Positions 18,601-25,869 of a stretch of 53,381 nt of DNA are shown here, piece after piece. The DNA is taken from positions 1 through 53,381 of the forward strand of contig NZ_CANTZW010000029.1 of assembly GCF_947855115.1 (NCBI RefSeq), in the 5' to 3' direction. The notes beneath the pieces are model-generated. The model was not told the origin of the DNA. It made no database searches and saw nothing but the letters and a program-made list of their open reading frames with translations. Positions within the stretch are counted from its first letter, which is position 1. Every line of letters starts with the position of its first letter. The translations under genes and the position numbers were made by a program. This stretch comes from an uncultured Parabacteroides sp. GTDB taxonomy: Bacteria > Bacteroidota > Bacteroidia > Bacteroidales > Tannerellaceae.

Positions 18601-19240
18601 TGCTTCTTACGATATCGGTTACGGTGGTCTGGATCACGTGATCGCTTCCGGCAAGAACGTGAATATCTTGGTATTGGATACCGAGGTTTACTCTAACACG
18701 GGTGGACAGTCTTCTAAGGCTACTCCGGTGGGCGCTATCGCTAAGTTCGCCGCTTCCGGTAAGAGAGTACGTAAGAAAGACCTTGGCTTGATGGCTACTA
18801 CTTACGGTTACGTATATGTAGCTCAGATCGCTATGGGTGCCGACCAAGCTCAGACATTGAAGGCGATCCGCGAGGCTGAGGCTTACGACGGTCCTTCTTT
18901 GATCATCGCTTATGCGCCTTGTATCAACCACGGTTTGAAGAAGGGTATGGGCAAATCACAAGCTGAGGAGAAAGAAGCCGTAGCATGCGGTTACTGGCAC
19001 TTGTGGCGTTACAACCCTGCTTTGGAGGCCGAGGGCAAGAATCCGTTCACTTTGGATAGCAAGGAGCCGGATTGGAGTAAGTTCCAAGATTTCTTGAAGG
19101 GTGAGGTTCGTTTCGCTTCCGTAGCTAAGCAATATCCGGCCGAGGCCGCAGAGTTGTTTGCCGCCGCCGAGGAGAACGCTAAATGGCGTCTGCGTAGCTA
19201 CAAGCGTCTGGCTGCCGAGAATTGGGATGTAGAGGCTTAA
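15689..19240 (+). CDS. nifJ: Pyruvate:ferredoxin (flavodoxin) oxidoreductase
   Basis: This 1183-aa single-chain PFOR decarboxylates pyruvate with CoA to acetyl-CoA and CO2, passing electrons to ferredoxin or flavodoxin. It is the central anaerobic link from glycolysis to fermentation. The N-terminal pyrimidine-binding domain starts at once (AAAHISYMFSEVAAIYPITP). Two 4Fe-4S clusters are marked by CIQCNQCAYVCPH (about residue 690) and CLGCGNCADVCPG (about 745). The proximal cluster begins at CSGCGETPY (about 814). The TPP motif runs from GDGASYDIGYGG (about 970) to VYSNTGGQSSKATP. Length and order are those of complete homodimeric PFORs. Codon use looks strongly optimised (frequent GGT, GCT, CGT), consistent with high expression. 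A strong terminator follows at 19272. Confidence 0.97.
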   Translation: MTKQKKFLTCDGNQAAAHISYMFSEVAAIYPITPSSTMAEYVDEWAAAGRKNIFGETVMVQEMQSEGGAAGAVHGSLQAGALTTTYTASQGLLLMIPNMYKIAGELLPCVFHVSARTLASHALCIFGDHQDVMSARQTGFAMLAEGSVQEVMDLAGVAHLSTIKSRVPFVNFFDGFRTSHEIQKIEALENEDLAPLIDQKALAEFRARALNPERPVARGMAENPDHFFQHRESSNTYYEAVPAIVEEYMNEISKITGRKYGLFDYYGAEDAERVIIAMGSVTEAAREAIDHLIAKGEKVGLVSVHLYRPFSAKHFLAAVPKTAKRIAVLDRTKEPGANGEPLYLDVKDCFYGQEDAPVIVGGRYGLGSKDTTPAQILSVFENLALPMPKNQFTIGIVDDVTFTSLPQKEEIALGGEGMFEAKFYGLGADGTVGANKNSVKIIGDNTDKYCQAYFSYDSKKSGGFTCSHLRFGDHPIRSTYLVNTPNFVACHVQAYLRMYDVTRGLRENGTFLLNTVWGAEELAKHLPNRVKRYFAQKNITVYYINATQIALEIGLGNRTNTILQSAFFRITGVIPVDLAIEQMKKFIVKSYGKKGEDVVNKNYAAVDRGGEYNQLTVDPAWANLPDDEAVVNNDPAFINEVVRPINAQDGDLLKVSAFKGIEDGTWAQGTAKYEKRGVAAFVPVWNEANCIQCNQCAYVCPHASIRPFVLNDEEQKGANFAMLDVKAPAAMKGMKFRMQVDVLDCLGCGNCADVCPGFKGNKALAMVPLEGQLAEADNWNYCVANVSSKQSLIDIKSNVKNSQYATPLFEFSGACSGCGETPYVKLISQLFGDREMVANATGCSSIYSGSVPSTPYTTNEKGQGPAWANSLFEDFCEFGLGMELANEKMRARLEGLLQQITEGEHAPAEAKEVAAAWIANKNDAEKTKELAPQIMAFVEQGIKEGCPVCAQIKELSHFLVKRSQWIIGGDGASYDIGYGGLDHVIASGKNVNILVLDTEVYSNTGGQSSKATPVGAIAKFAASGKRVRKKDLGLMATTYGYVYVAQIAMGADQAQTLKAIREAEAYDGPSLIIAYAPCINHGLKKGMGKSQAEEKEAVACGYWHLWRYNPALEAEGKNPFTLDSKEPDWSKFQDFLKGEVRFASVAKQYPAEAAELFAAAEENAKWRLRSYKRLAAENWDVEA

Positions 19241-19271
19241 TTATAAACAAGTCTTTTATATATAGAATAAA

Positions 19272-19308
19272 GGCGGTGTTTCCGGCGACGGAAGGCACCG
19301 CCTTTTTT
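19272..19308 (+). terminator. Intrinsic terminator of PFOR
   Basis: GGCGGTG pairs with CACCGCC, with an inner TCCG / CGGA stem, and is followed by TTTTTT. It lies about 30 bp after the PFOR stop. Confidence 0.85.
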
Positions 19309-19342
19309 GGGGTAATGTAGGCGGTTTTCTACACGTATATCG

Positions 19343-19460
19343 GTGTAGGCTTATACATAAGGTAGCGTAGGCTTACGCATGAGGTAGCGTTGGCCTGCGC
19401 CACCTTATGTGTAAGCCTACGCTGCCTTATGTGTGGCCTTGTGCGACCTTATGCGTAACC
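19343..19460. repeat. Tandem and inverted repeat of an approximately 21-bp unit
   Basis: Units resembling AAGGTAGCGTAGGCTTACGC occur twice in direct orientation (about 19357-19395) and then as imperfect reverse complements (about 19400-19458, for example CACCTTATGTGTAAGCCTAC and GCTGCCTTATGTGTGGCC). Left and right halves can pair over roughly 38 bp around a short GC-rich centre near 19390-19400. The repeat fills the gap between convergent PFOR and porin genes and could end transcription from both sides. It differs from the simple PFOR terminator just upstream. Confidence 0.7.
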
Positions 19461-19465
19461 GCCTG

Positions 19466-20635
19466 TCAGAAAACCGGGATTGAGTAGACCAAGCCTAGCG
19501 ATATCCGGTGGGTATCCGGTTCTACGGCCCCCATGAGCGTGGCGGCTTTCTCAAGGATAACACCCCGGTAGGTGTATAGGGCGAACACGAAAAGGTCGAG
19601 TTTCTTGAAGGGGAAGAATTCCACGCTGCCTTGTGCGTTCCATGAGCGGCGGTACATCCCTTTCTGGAAATCGCCGTTGCTCTTGTATACCCGGGCGGTC
19701 TCGTACGCCCCTTTCACGTAAACGTTCCATTGAGGATGGATACGGTAGTCTATATCGCCGATAATCGACAGGTACTCGGTGTTCATGGCGGTATGGGGTG
19801 TGCCGGGCAGACGGCTGATGACTCCGTGCTGGTCGATTCCTTGGCGGGTGTACATGATGTCTAGGTATGTCAGCAACGGGCCTTTCTCGTAGGTATTGCC
19901 GCAGGTGAAATAATAGGAGTAGCGTTTGCGGGTCTGTTGCCCGACGGCGGTAGCGTAACGCAGTTGCAAGGTTTTGTCCAGGTAATAGCTGTTCCAGTTG
20001 ACCGTATACATGAAGGGGATCTTGGCCTTGCCTGTGCCCTCGGGAAGCCCCGTAGGATAGATGTCTTCGTCGTTGCCGTTGCGATTGTTCACGATCTGGA
20101 AACAAAGCTCGTGATCCGGGTTGACCTGCCAGTTTCCTGAGATACCGGCTTGGTAGGCGGTCAGTAGATTATTGAACTCGCTGAACTCTCGTACCCGGAT
20201 AGAATTGACGAAATATTCATATCCCCCGAAATTGACGAACTGTTTGCCGATCGTGAAATTGAAATTATGCCGTGCCTTTAGGTTCACGTAAGCCAGTTCC
20301 AGCGAGGAGGAGAGATTGTCGAGCGAGTAAGGATCGGAGTATTTGTTGAACGACTGCCGGTAGTGATACCCCAGCCATTTGCCTACATCCCCCTTGATCT
20401 CCAGCCGGACACGGTTTAGCTTGAAGTTCATCCCGTCCAGCTCGTTCCCCACAAACTCGGCATTGGCCGAGGTGAAAAGCTGGAAGTTCATCTCGGCGCT
20501 GTTGATCTTGATCCCTCCGTTCGACAATCGTTCCACGAGTGTAGGTTCCCCGTTATTCTCCCGAAGGGTCTCTTGGGCCGTCAGGCTGGCGTTCGTGGCT
20601 AGACAAAGCAAGAAAAGTATAAAATGTTTCTTCAT
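19466..20635 (-). CDS. Outer-membrane porin (phosphate-selective porin O/P-like)
   Basis: This 389-aa outer-membrane beta-barrel has a signal peptide MKKHFILFLLCLATNASLTA. The mature protein shows alternating hydrophobic/polar strands with many Tyr and Trp girdle residues, typical of OprO/OprP-type porins of Bacteroidota (for example MNFKLNRVRLEIKGDVGKWL, then GYHYRQSF). It ends in VYSIPVF with terminal Phe, as expected for BamA-assembled barrels. It probably forms a diffusion channel; phosphate specificity is only a family label. It is divergent from the HAD hydrolase gene, with a -7-like TACTTTTG on the minus strand at 20663-20670, and convergent with PFOR. Confidence 0.8.
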   Translation of the reverse strand: MKKHFILFLLCLATNASLTAQETLRENNGEPTLVERLSNGGIKINSAEMNFQLFTSANAEFVGNELDGMNFKLNRVRLEIKGDVGKWLGYHYRQSFNKYSDPYSLDNLSSSLELAYVNLKARHNFNFTIGKQFVNFGGYEYFVNSIRVREFSEFNNLLTAYQAGISGNWQVNPDHELCFQIVNNRNGNDEDIYPTGLPEGTGKAKIPFMYTVNWNSYYLDKTLQLRYATAVGQQTRKRYSYYFTCGNTYEKGPLLTYLDIMYTRQGIDQHGVISRLPGTPHTAMNTEYLSIIGDIDYRIHPQWNVYVKGAYETARVYKSNGDFQKGMYRRSWNAQGSVEFFPFKKLDLFVFALYTYRGVILEKAATLMGAVEPDTHRISLGLVYSIPVF

Positions 20636-20662
20636 ACGATAGATTTAGTTGGTAACAGACTG

Positions 20663-20670
20663 CAAAAGTA
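20663..20670 (-). promoter_or_regulatory. Promoter -7 element for the porin gene
   Basis: CAAAAGTA on the plus strand reads TACTTTTG on the minus strand, matching TAnnTTTG, 28 bp before the porin ATG. No clear -33 element. Confidence 0.5.
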
Positions 20671-20758
20671 CAAATTGTTTTTTGCTTCCGGCTTGAGTAA
20701 CAATAGTAACCTATCTAAATACAGGTTAATTTGCTTTTCAAGTTCCCCCTAAAAGATC

Positions 20759-20786
20759 TTGACATCATATTTTTTACCTACTTTTG
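20759..20786 (+). promoter_or_regulatory. Promoter of the HAD hydrolase gene
   Basis: TTG (20759-20761) lies 17 bp before TACTTTTG (20779-20786). Its position shows that translation begins at 20804 or 20810, not at the upstream in-frame ATG at 20759. Confidence 0.6.
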
Positions 20787-20803
20787 TACGAAAAGAAGAA
20801 TAT

Positions 20804-21586
20804 ATGAGTATGATTAAGGCAGTATTTTTTGATATTGACGGAACGTTGGTAAGCTTCAAGACCCATAAACTACCAGACTCCACGGTACGGGCCTTGGAGC
20901 TGTTGAGGAAAAAGGGAATCAAGGTTTTCATCGCTACCGGCCGCCAATTACAATCTATCAATAACCTCGGGACGCAAGAGTTCGATGGCTATATTACCTT
21001 GAACGGAGGATATTGCTTGGCCGGTAAGGATAAGGTGATCTACAAGCACAGCATCCCTTCCGAAGATATAGAGGCGTTGATCCGCTATCAAGAGAATGAG
21101 GAGGCATTCCCTTGCGCCTTGGTGGAGGAAGACAATCTTTACCTGAACTATACGGACGGAGCGGTAGAGGAGCTCTTCGGAATGCTTGATTTCCCGATGC
21201 CTCCGCTTCGCCCGCTCCGGGGAAACAATGGGAAAGACGTGTTCCAGTTGATCGCCTTTTTCACGCCCGGGAAGGAGGAACGTATCATGTCCGTACTGCC
21301 GCATTGCGAGTCTACCCGCTGGAACCCGTTGTTCGCGGATGTAGTGCCGCGGGGAAGCAGCAAGGCTGTCGGGATCGATAAGATCATCGAGTATTACGGG
21401 ATCTCGCCCGATGAGACAATGGCCTTTGGCGACGGAGGCAACGATATGGCCATGCTTCGCCGTGCCGGGATCGGGGTAGCCATGGGCAACGCCGATGATG
21501 AGGTGAAAGAGGCGGCAGACTACGTGACCGATTCCGTGGATGATGATGGTATCATGAACGCTTTGAGACATTTCGGCATCATATAA
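20804..21586 (+). CDS. HAD-superfamily Cof-type phosphatase
   Basis: This 260-aa Cof/HAD-IIB hydrolase dephosphorylates small phosphorylated metabolites, typically sugar phosphates or cofactors. Motif I is FFDIDGTLV (nucleophile D10, acid D12 in the 260-aa form). Motif II is FIATGR. The C2-type cap lies in the middle (about 85-180). The motif III Lys is probably in SSKAVGIDKII, and motif IV is AFGDGGNDMAML. I placed the start at ATG 20804 (MSMIK) because the promoter -7 element lies just upstream; 20810 (MIK) is equally possible. The exact substrate cannot be inferred. A carbonic anhydrase gene follows 34 bp downstream and may be cotranscribed. Confidence 0.9.
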   Translation: MSMIKAVFFDIDGTLVSFKTHKLPDSTVRALELLRKKGIKVFIATGRQLQSINNLGTQEFDGYITLNGGYCLAGKDKVIYKHSIPSEDIEALIRYQENEEAFPCALVEEDNLYLNYTDGAVEELFGMLDFPMPPLRPLRGNNGKDVFQLIAFFTPGKEERIMSVLPHCESTRWNPLFADVVPRGSSKAVGIDKIIEYYGISPDETMAFGDGGNDMAMLRRAGIGVAMGNADDEVKEAADYVTDSVDDDGIMNALRHFGII

Positions 21587-21620
21587 ATAAACCTTTTAAT
21601 AACATTAAATCACAAACGCT

Positions 21621-22163
21621 ATGATTGATGAACTGATAAGCTATAATCGTGAGTTCGTAAAGAACAAAGGATATGAGAAATATATCACGAATAAATATCC
21701 GGACAAGAAGATCGCCATCGTGTCTTGCATGGATACCCGCCTGACCGAGTTGCTACCCGCCTCCTTGGGCATCAAGAATGGAGACGTGAAGATCATCAAG
21801 AACGCCGGGGCGATCATATCCCATCCCTTCGGGAGCGTTATCCGGAGCCTGATGGTGGCTATTTACGAGTTGGGGGTCGTGGAGGTAATGATTATCGGGC
21901 ATACCGATTGCGGGGCCAAGCACATGAATAGCGACGAGATGATCGAGAAGATGAAGGAGCGGGGAATCCCGCAGGAACGTATCGATATGATCCGTTATTG
22001 CGGCATAAATTTCGAGTCGTGGTTGCGAGGATTCGATACCTCCGAGACATCCGTACACGAGACCGTGGAGCAAATCCGGAATCATCCCTTGATTCCATCG
22101 GATATAACGGTAAGAGGATTTGTAATAGATTCTGTTACAGGGGAATTAACACCGGTGGAATGA
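21621..22163 (+). CDS. Beta-class carbonic anhydrase
   Basis: This 180-aa enzyme reversibly hydrates CO2 to bicarbonate in the cytoplasm. The zinc ligands of the beta class are C36 in SCMDTRL, H94 and C97 in GHTDCGAK, and the Asp38-Arg40 dyad is present. NAGAIISHPFGSVIRSL (about 61-77) is the conserved segment between the zinc motifs. Length is at the short end, as in plant-type clade and many anaerobe beta-CAs. It may be cotranscribed with the HAD gene 34 bp upstream. A role in supplying bicarbonate for carboxylations (for example to succinate) is inference. Confidence 0.92.
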   Translation: MIDELISYNREFVKNKGYEKYITNKYPDKKIAIVSCMDTRLTELLPASLGIKNGDVKIIKNAGAIISHPFGSVIRSLMVAIYELGVVEVMIIGHTDCGAKHMNSDEMIEKMKERGIPQERIDMIRYCGINFESWLRGFDTSETSVHETVEQIRNHPLIPSDITVRGFVIDSVTGELTPVE

Positions 22164-22260
22164 TTCCCCGGCGTATTTAGACTTATTAGCATAATTCATA
22201 AATAATCGAAAAAACGAAATATTTTATTATGTTCTACAACATTATTTCGGGTAAAATGGT

Positions 22261-22268
22261 TATCTTTG
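22261..22268 (+). promoter_or_regulatory. Promoter -7 element for the 53-aa protein gene
   Basis: TATCTTTG matches TAnnTTTG exactly and lies about 80 bp before the small ATG at 22350. Confidence 0.55.
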
Positions 22269-22349
22269 TAACAAACTAAGAAAAAAAAGATCGTTTTAGG
22301 TATTTATTAACTGGCTTTCCAAGCGTGGAAAGCGTAAAACAAAAAGATT

Positions 22350-22511
22350 ATGATGATAAGAGAAAATGAGAAAAGCCTTCGTGCTTTAGCGATGTTGCGT
22401 TACCAAGCAGATCGTTACCAGTCGGCTGGTAATGGTGCCATGAGTCAGCGATTGAACGCTGAGATCCGTCGCCTGATGAGCGAAATGAATGTAGATGCGG
22501 AGAAAAATTGA
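22350..22511 (+). CDS. Small hypothetical helical protein (53 aa)
   Basis: The sequence encodes MMIRENEKSLRALAMLRYQA, then DRYQSAGNGAMSQRLNAEIR, then RLMSEMNVDAEKN. It is predicted as two amphipathic helices around a short Gly-rich turn, with no membrane segment and no Cys. It has its own -7 element (22261-22268), a leader of about 75 nt and a downstream hairpin plus terminator, so it looks like a real monocistronic gene. I do not recognise the family. The second Met (22353) could be the actual start. Confidence 0.6.
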   Translation: MMIRENEKSLRALAMLRYQADRYQSAGNGAMSQRLNAEIRRLMSEMNVDAEKN

Positions 22512-22561
22512 AGACCGCGTCTTTTTTAGTAAAGAATCAAAGTAAGAAATATTTTTAGATG

Positions 22562-22650
22562 TTATCTCTTACCTCCGTTTTTAAACGGTATGGTGAGAGA
22601 TAGAAAACGAGGGGTTACCTTTGGCGATAAGGCCGGGTGAGCCTTTTTTT
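22562..22650 (+). terminator. Branched hairpin followed by an intrinsic terminator
   Basis: ATCTCTTACC (22564-22573) pairs over 10 bp with GGTGAGAGAT (22592-22601), enclosing a second stem CCGTT / AACGG. About 27 bp later AAGGC / GCCTT with a 7-nt loop (22629-22645) is followed by a T run to 22650. The latter is the terminator of the 53-aa gene. The first, larger structure is unusual and could belong to a small RNA. Confidence 0.6.
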
Positions 22651-22694
22651 GTGTCCTTTCCTTTCCTTCGCCTCCGCATATCGGGGAAATTATA

Positions 22695-22702
22695 TATATT
22701 TG
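22695..22702 (+). promoter_or_regulatory. Promoter -7 element for the M28 peptidase
   Basis: TATATTTG. Transcription starting about 7 bp later would exclude the in-frame ATGs at 22637 and 22706 and supports the start at 22745. Confidence 0.6.
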
Positions 22703-22744
22703 TGGATGAAAAAGCTAAAACATAATCATTTGAACACAAAAGCG

Positions 22745-23749
22745 ATGAAAAAAGCAGGATTACTCTTAATGTCGTTGGCATTAAGTACGACTCTTTGGGC
22801 AGAGAGCCCGGAGAAGAAGGGGTTGGACGTGATAAATAGATCTACCGCCGAGGCGCATATCGGTTTCTTGGCCGATGATGACTTGGAAGGCCGTGAGGCC
22901 GGTTTCCGGGGAGGCCGTATAGCGGGCGATTATATCGTGGCGAACCTGAAGTCCTTGGGCATCGGTCCTTTGGGCGACTCTTATTACCACCCGTTCGAGG
23001 CATATCATCTGGAACGTCAGAAAAAAGGGGCCCGTTGGCAGGTACATCCGGATTCGGTAGCCGCGATCAAGCAGATCGGTGTTTTCCAGAAACTATCCTT
23101 GAATAACATCTTGGGCAAGATCGAGGGTAAGAACCCGAATGAGATCGTGATCGTCGGCGCTCATTACGATCATCTGGGGATAGACCCGATGCTGGATGGC
23201 GACCGGATCTACAACGGGGCAGACGATAACGCTTCCGGGGTATCTGCCGTTTTGCAAATAGCGAGGGCTTTCCTTGCCACGGGCCAGCAACCGGAGCGGA
23301 CTGTCATATTCGCTTTCTGGGACGGGGAGGAGAAAGGTCTTCTCGGATCGAAAGCCTTCGTCCAGTCTTTCCCGGAGATAAAGAACGTGAAAGGATACTT
23401 GAATTTCGATATGATCGGTCGCAACAATAACGAGGCGAAGCCTACCCATGTGGTTTACTTCTATACGGAGGCGCATCCCGTTTTCGGTGAGTGGCTGAAG
23501 AATGATATCAAGAAATATAACCTGAACCTGGCCCCGGATTACCGTCCGTGGGATAAGCCGGTAGGAGGTAGCGATAACGGATCGTTCGCCAAGGTAGGGA
23601 TTCCTATTATCTGGTACCATACCGACGGACATCCGGATTATCACCAACCGAGCGACCACGCCGAGCGGATCAATTGGGATAAAGTGGTGAATATCACGAA
23701 AGCCTCATTCCTTAACATGTGGAATCTGGCGAACGAGAAAGATTTTTGA
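22745..23749 (+). CDS. Exported M28-family zinc aminopeptidase
   Basis: This 334-aa exported metallopeptidase of family M28 (aminopeptidase Y/S-like, two zinc ions) removes N-terminal residues from peptides in the periplasm. The signal peptide is MKKAGLLLMSLALSTTLWA. The metal ligands are seen in order: GAHYDHLG (His, Asp), GADDNASGVSA (bridging Asp), FWDGEEKGLLGS (catalytic Glu-Glu), NFDMIGR (Asp), and the last His in DYHQPSDHAERI. The start is set at ATG 22745 because two upstream in-frame ATGs lie on or before the promoter. It has its own strong terminator at 23774. Substrate preference is unknown. Confidence 0.9.
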   Translation: MKKAGLLLMSLALSTTLWAESPEKKGLDVINRSTAEAHIGFLADDDLEGREAGFRGGRIAGDYIVANLKSLGIGPLGDSYYHPFEAYHLERQKKGARWQVHPDSVAAIKQIGVFQKLSLNNILGKIEGKNPNEIVIVGAHYDHLGIDPMLDGDRIYNGADDNASGVSAVLQIARAFLATGQQPERTVIFAFWDGEEKGLLGSKAFVQSFPEIKNVKGYLNFDMIGRNNNEAKPTHVVYFYTEAHPVFGEWLKNDIKKYNLNLAPDYRPWDKPVGGSDNGSFAKVGIPIIWYHTDGHPDYHQPSDHAERINWDKVVNITKASFLNMWNLANEKDF

Positions 23750-23773
23750 GAAATAGTAGATCATTTTATGAAT

Positions 23774-23833
23774 CCTCATGCTTTGAGAGCGGGGCGGGTA
23801 CGGCCTGGTCTCAAGGCATGGGGATGTTTTTTT
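23774..23833 (+). terminator. Strong terminator after the M28 peptidase
   Basis: A 15-bp stem (CCTCATGCTTTGAGA with TCTCAAGGCATGGGG, including G-U pairs) around a GC-rich loop is followed by a T run. It lies between convergent genes. In the other direction it is followed by few T residues. Confidence 0.8.
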
Positions 23834-23840
23834 GTAAAGC

Positions 23841-24302
23841 CTAGTATCTTTTCGTTTGCTTAAGGATATAGAACTTGGCGAGAGCGCCTGTGATCGGTTT
23901 CCCTTGCTGGTCTAACATTCTCAGTTGGCCTTCCTCTACCTTATAATAGGTGGTGTCTCCTCCTTCTTGTTTCGTTGTCAAGATGTTACCGTTTAGCGTA
24001 TAAGTTCCCTTATCGTTAAATACGCCATCTTTCTCGTCTATATATTCGGAGCGGAGGGTAAAAGTCTTATCCTTGTTCAAGGTCAGGGTCGTTTTGATAC
24101 CCGGCGAGCTGGCGGCGGGTAATGTTCCTTCGTAAACTCCCCAGTAATCCAAGGAAGTCTCGGCGTTGTGCATATCCGGAGCTTGAGCGGTTTCCTGCTT
24201 ATTCTTGTCTGTTTTCGTAGCATCTGCCTTTGGGTTGCCGCTACAACTGAATAGGGCTGTGGCTACCATGGCTGCTAATACATATTTTTTCATCTTATTC
24301 AA
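23841..24302 (-). CDS. NlpE-like lipoprotein
   Basis: This 153-aa lipoprotein has an export signal with lipobox LFSC. After a short linker rich in Lys, Thr and Ala comes one beta-rich domain (about 50-150) containing YWGVYEGTLPAASSPGIKTT, then LTLNKDKTFTLRSEYIDEKD, matching the N-terminal domain of copper-homeostasis/adhesion lipoprotein NlpE. The CxxC of E. coli NlpE is absent; the only Cys is the lipidated one, so a direct copper or redox role is doubtful. In Bacteroidota such proteins are widespread and of unknown function. It is probably monocistronic, divergent from the DUF4250 gene. Confidence 0.75.
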   Translation of the reverse strand: MNKMKKYVLAAMVATALFSCSGNPKADATKTDKNKQETAQAPDMHNAETSLDYWGVYEGTLPAASSPGIKTTLTLNKDKTFTLRSEYIDEKDGVFNDKGTYTLNGNILTTKQEGGDTTYYKVEEGQLRMLDQQGKPITGALAKFYILKQTKRY

Positions 24303-24410
24303 TTGAATTATAAGTTTTCGTTATTTAAAACCTGTTTTTATATTGTTTTGTTGCGAACCTACATTCAAATAATAATGATCATGCCAAGGTTACATCTCAC
24401 GAAAAAGCAT

Positions 24411-24418
24411 TATCTTTG
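24411..24418 (+). promoter_or_regulatory. Promoter -7 element for the DUF4250 gene
   Basis: TATCTTTG, 38 bp before the ATG at 24457. Confidence 0.55.
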
Positions 24419-24456
24419 TGTTGTAAAACATAGATAACATTTTTATTACTAAAGTT

Positions 24457-24633
24457 ATGTCATTACCCAATGATCCGATGATGCTGTTCAGCTTCATCAA
24501 TATGAAACTTCGAGACAATTATTCCTCCCTCGACGATTTATGCGAGGACTTGCAAGTAAACAAGAAATCCCTTCTCACAAAGCTTAAAGACGCTGGTTTT
24601 GAATACAGCTCGGAACATAATAAGTTCTGGTGA
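24457..24633 (+). CDS. DUF4250-like small protein (58 aa)
   Basis: The gene encodes MSLPNDPMMLFSFINMKLRD followed by NYSSLDDLCEDLQVNKKSLL, then TKLKDAGFEYSSEHNKFW. The MSLPNDP start, the SLDxLCEDL segment and the YxxExNKFW end match the DUF4250 family of small soluble proteins common in Firmicutes and Bacteroidales. The middle (LDDLCEDLQVNKKSLLTKL) has the look of a helix-turn-helix, so DNA binding is possible but unproven. It converges with the nitroreductase gene, 8 bp away. Confidence 0.8.
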   Translation: MSLPNDPMMLFSFINMKLRDNYSSLDDLCEDLQVNKKSLLTKLKDAGFEYSSEHNKFW

Positions 24634-24641
24634 TCGGGATC

Positions 24642-25502
24642 TCACTCGATATAATTCTTGACGATCTCTTTCCGGTCCGTATACTTCGGGTATTTGAAAG
24701 CCGGCATGCCGAGCGCCATGATCGCTTGTATCTTGCCATCGATCCCTAAAGTCTTGGCTAGCGTATTTTTTCCTTCCTGCCGGATGGCGGTGAGCACGAA
24801 GCCCATGTAGATCTGGCTTACTCCAAGAGATTGCGCCATCAAGGAAGCGTTCTGATAGGCGAGGTTAGCGTCCTCGCTTCCGAACCGGTTGGACTTCGGT
24901 GTATGGATCAATAGCAGGGCGGTGGCTTTCCGGAGAATCGGATCTTTACCTGCCTTGTGTTTCTCTTTCAACCGATTGAATACCGGTACGTATTTATAGA
25001 CATCCTTCATAAACGGTTTGACGACACATTTCACGACAGGATTCAATAATAGTTTCGCCAAGGAATCGAACACGCCTATCGTATAATCGCTTACTTGCCG
25101 TAGCTTTTGCGGGTCGGTGATGACGGTGAACGAGAGGCTTTGGGAGTTCGTCGCCGTCGGTGCGTAATGGGCGGCCTCCACGATCTTGTCTAGCATATCC
25201 TTGGGTATAGGCTTCGAGGTCAATGTCCGGTTGGAACGGCGTGACTTGATCAGCAACATCACTTGCTCCGGCGTAGGCATTTCCTGATAGTCGATAACGT
25301 GTACCTTCTCCGGTGGAAACTCGCTATGCCGCACGGAATCGGTAGGACAAATATCCACGCAATGTCCGCAAACAATGCAACTTTCCACATGTATCAGGCT
25401 AATGTGCTCTCCTGTCTTTTCTTGCGTAAATATATCCGAGGGACAAACCCTTACGCATTTCCCGCATTTGACGCAGGTGTCTTGATCTATGTTCAGTGTC
25501 AT
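24642..25502 (-). CDS. Ferredoxin-nitroreductase fusion protein
   Basis: This 286-aa redox protein has two N-terminal 4Fe-4S motifs, CVKCGKCVRVCPSD (about 11-24) and CIVCGHCVDICPTD (about 42-55), and then an FMN-dependent nitroreductase domain (about 80-270). The nitroreductase phosphate/FMN contacts begin at SRRSNRTLTSKPIP and continue with APTATNSQSL. It should pass electrons from ferredoxin or its own clusters to FMN and reduce nitro, quinone or other organic acceptors. Such fusions are common in strict anaerobes. Physiological substrate unknown. Probably monocistronic; convergent with the DUF4250 gene. Confidence 0.88.
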   Translation of the reverse strand: MTLNIDQDTCVKCGKCVRVCPSDIFTQEKTGEHISLIHVESCIVCGHCVDICPTDSVRHSEFPPEKVHVIDYQEMPTPEQVMLLIKSRRSNRTLTSKPIPKDMLDKIVEAAHYAPTATNSQSLSFTVITDPQKLRQVSDYTIGVFDSLAKLLLNPVVKCVVKPFMKDVYKYVPVFNRLKEKHKAGKDPILRKATALLLIHTPKSNRFGSEDANLAYQNASLMAQSLGVSQIYMGFVLTAIRQEGKNTLAKTLGIDGKIQAIMALGMPAFKYPKYTDRKEIVKNYIE

Positions 25503-25609
25503 ATTTGAGTTATCTATTTATGCGAAGGTACTATTTCTTCGTATATAATGTTACTTTATAATGAATCAACTTCAAGATTCGCTGAGATAATGCGATGGTT
25601 TACGGAAGA

Positions 25610-25840
25610 TTACTTATCATATTTATCTGTTAGCTGAAATAATATGGCTTCCAGTTGTTCTATTTCAGTAATACGGGCCAGCATCTCCCCGGTGAAATCT
25701 TGCGTGCTTTTGATCATTGGGTAACAATAATTGTCGTACAAATGTTGTTGGACAGCGTCGTTCCATTGTTCGTTGGCTATGGCCGCTTCTCTTTTGAGTT
25801 TTTCAGCTTCGGCGATAAACGACTGAATGATTTGTCTCAT
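25610..25840 (-). CDS. Small helical protein of a T7SS-like operon (76 aa)
   Basis: Last gene of the minus-strand operon that encodes the FtsK/SpoIIIE-type ATPase and WXG100-like protein, 29 bp after the 162-aa gene. The sequence (MRQIIQSFIAEAEKLKREAA, then IANEQWNDAVQQHLYDNYCY) is almost wholly helical with a Trp near position 26 and a predicted turn in the middle, so it may form a helical hairpin like an Esx partner. No recognisable family, no signal peptide, no membrane segment. It may be a chaperone or second substrate. Function not known; assignment rests on operon context. Confidence 0.6.
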   Translation of the reverse strand: MRQIIQSFIAEAEKLKREAAIANEQWNDAVQQHLYDNYCYPMIKSTQDFTGEMLARITEIEQLEAILFQLTDKYDK

Positions 25841-25869
25841 ATCTTTTTAATTAGAGTTTATGTTTACTG

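Noticed and set aside
20759..20803. Upstream ATG as start of the HAD phosphatase
   Set aside because: The -7 promoter element TACTTTTG lies within these codons, so the mRNA would begin downstream.
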